Source of the DNA: JAWCQZ01 sp964486625
GTDB taxonomy: Archaea; Halobacteriota; Syntropharchaeia; JACQPP01
Length of the DNA: 5,679 nucleotides
Assembly (NCBI GenBank): GCA_964486625.1
Contig: CAZANW010000093.1
Location: 1-5,679, forward strand
Direction: 5' to 3'
How positions within the stretch are numbered: position 1 is the first letter of the stretch; every line of letters starts with the position of its first letter. The notes beneath the pieces were generated by a model that saw nothing but the letters and a program-made list of their open reading frames with translations, did no database searches and was not told the DNA's origin. The position numbers and the translations under genes are program-made. Shown piece after piece: positions 4,729 to 5,679 of the stretch.

Positions 4729-5679
4729 TTATAGAATCACGTCGAGGTTCCCGGTGCTCACGACCTCGCGGGGCGCGTGCATCTGCTCCGAGGTGACACC
4801 CGAGAGGACCACCATCACCCGGATGATGTCCCCGAGGCCCGGGTCCACCTGCGCCCCCCAGATGATGCGGGCCGACGGGTCGATGCGGTCGTGGACGATG
4901 CGGGCCACAGATTCTGCCTCGGCGAGGGACATCTTCTCCCCGCCGGAGACGTTCACCAGGGCCGCCCGGGCGGTGGCGATGTCCAGGTCGAGCAGCGGGC
5001 TCGACAGGGCGCGCGCGGCGGCCTCCTTGGCCCTCTGCTCGCCGTTGCTCTCCCCGAAGCCCACCATCGCCACGCCCCCGTCGGCGAGGACCGTCCGGAG
5101 GTCGGCGAAGTCGAGGTTCACGAGGCCCGGCCGGGTCACCAGTTCCGTGATGGAGCGGACCGAGCGGGCGAGGATGTCGTCGGCGAACCGGAAGGCCTGG
5201 TTGATGGGCAAATTCGGGACCAGTTCGAGCAGTTTGTCGTTGGGAATCGTGATGACCGTGTCGCAGAGTTTCTTCAGCCGGTCGAGGCCCTCCCGGGCGT
5301 TCGAGCGCCGGACCTCCCCCTCCACCTGGAAGGGGAGCGTCGCGATGACAATCGTCAGGATGCCGAGTTCGTGGGCCGCCTCGGCCACCACGGGGGCCGA
5401 GCCGGTCCCGGTCCCGCCCCCGAGGCCGCAAGTGATGAAGACCAGGTCGGAGCCCTCCAGGGAGGCCCGGATGGCCTCGATGGAGCCGGTCTCCCGGGCC
5501 GATTCCTCCCCGACCTGGGGGTCGGCCCCCGCCCCGAGGCCCCGGGTCCGGTGGCGCCCCAGCAGGAGCTTCTTGTGGGCCTGGACCTTGTAGAGGTGCT
5601 GGGCGTCGGTGTTCATCGCGATGAGCTCGGCCCCGGGGACCGCGTCCGCGAAGAGCCGCTGGACGGTGTTGGAGCCCCC
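4729..5679 (-). CDS. ftsZ: Cell division protein FtsZ (N-terminal codons outside window)
   Basis: FtsZ is the tubulin-like GTPase that polymerises into the division ring. The frame stays open to the window edge, giving 316 visible residues; only the N-terminal extension and first strand are missing. The visible part begins GGSNTVQRLF, the end of the first nucleotide loop, followed by LIAMNTDAQHL. The tubulin signature GGGTGTGSAP is at visible residues 87-96, and the catalytic T7 loop VNLDFADLRTVL at 187-198 carries the NxDxxD residues that activate GTP hydrolysis in the adjacent subunit. The apparent ATG at 5616 is an internal Met. After the core (ending near VMVVLSGV) only about 20 residues remain, closing with NLDVIL; the long disordered tail and membrane-anchor peptide of bacterial FtsZ are absent, as I recall for several archaeal homologues. 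Archaea can carry two FtsZ paralogues; I do not assign this to FtsZ1 or FtsZ2. Confidence 0.96.
   Translation of the reverse strand, partial: GGSNTVQRLFADAVPGAELIAMNTDAQHLYKVQAHKKLLLGRHRTRGLGAGADPQVGEESARETGSIEAIRASLEGSDLVFITCGLGGGTGTGSAPVVAEAAHELGILTIVIATLPFQVEGEVRRSNAREGLDRLKKLCDTVITIPNDKLLELVPNLPINQAFRFADDILARSVRSITELVTRPGLVNLDFADLRTVLADGGVAMVGFGESNGEQRAKEAAARALSSPLLDLDIATARAALVNVSGGEKMSLAEAESVARIVHDRIDPSARIIWGAQVDPGLGDIIRVMVVLSGVTSEQMHAPREVVSTGNLDVIL

Noticed and set aside
1300..4857. A 17-nt direct repeat, GGGTCCACCTGCGCCCC, at 1300-1316 and 4841-4857
   Set aside because: Both copies encode GAQVDP on the minus strand in unrelated proteins (CoA-transferase and FtsZ), in conserved parts of each. 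Shared residues plus GC-rich codon bias explain the match.

Overview
This window reads as a GC-rich archaeal chromosome segment, most likely euryarchaeal in the broad sense. The strongest lineage marker is the archaeal-type riboflavin synthase, a lumazine-synthase paralogue unlike the bacterial enzyme. It sits beside a lumazine synthase and an archaeal-looking FtsZ. DNA gyrase occurs only in some archaeal lineages (for example Thermoplasmatota, Archaeoglobi, Halobacteria and several methanogen groups), so gyrB narrows the choice. The proteins are not strikingly acidic, which argues against a haloarchaeon. A high-GC Thermoplasmatota relative is my best guess, but it is not proven. Short AT-rich islands interrupt the GC-rich background almost only between genes, as expected for archaeal TATA-type promoters and T-tract terminators.

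Layout. The 3' part of gyrB (1-626, +) meets a four-gene minus-strand block head-on. Read in its own direction, that block is archaeal riboflavin synthase (3560-3087), lumazine synthase (3084-2647), a fused two-domain class I CoA-transferase (2615-915), and a 50-residue treble-clef/zinc-ribbon-like protein (827-675). A histone-deacetylase-family hydrolase (3618-4676, +) diverges from the riboflavin pair across a 57-bp AT-containing gap. It converges on the truncated ftsZ (5679-4729, -).

How the genes relate. The two rib genes are separated by 2 nt and encode the last two steps of riboflavin synthesis, so they form a clear functional unit. The CoA-transferase follows 31 nt later, across a T6 tract that could be a terminator or a promoter element, so its co-transcription is uncertain. 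The zinc-finger protein has its own strong Shine-Dalgarno sequence and probably its own promoter. gyrB and ftsZ are housekeeping genes on independent transcription units.

I see no mobile element, CRISPR array, rRNA or tRNA, and no clearly new multi-gene system. The points most worth a second look are the 14-bp palindrome in the rib/deacetylase divergent promoter, the fused CoA-transferase, the small Cys4 protein, and the AT islands spaced for leaderless or near-leaderless transcripts.
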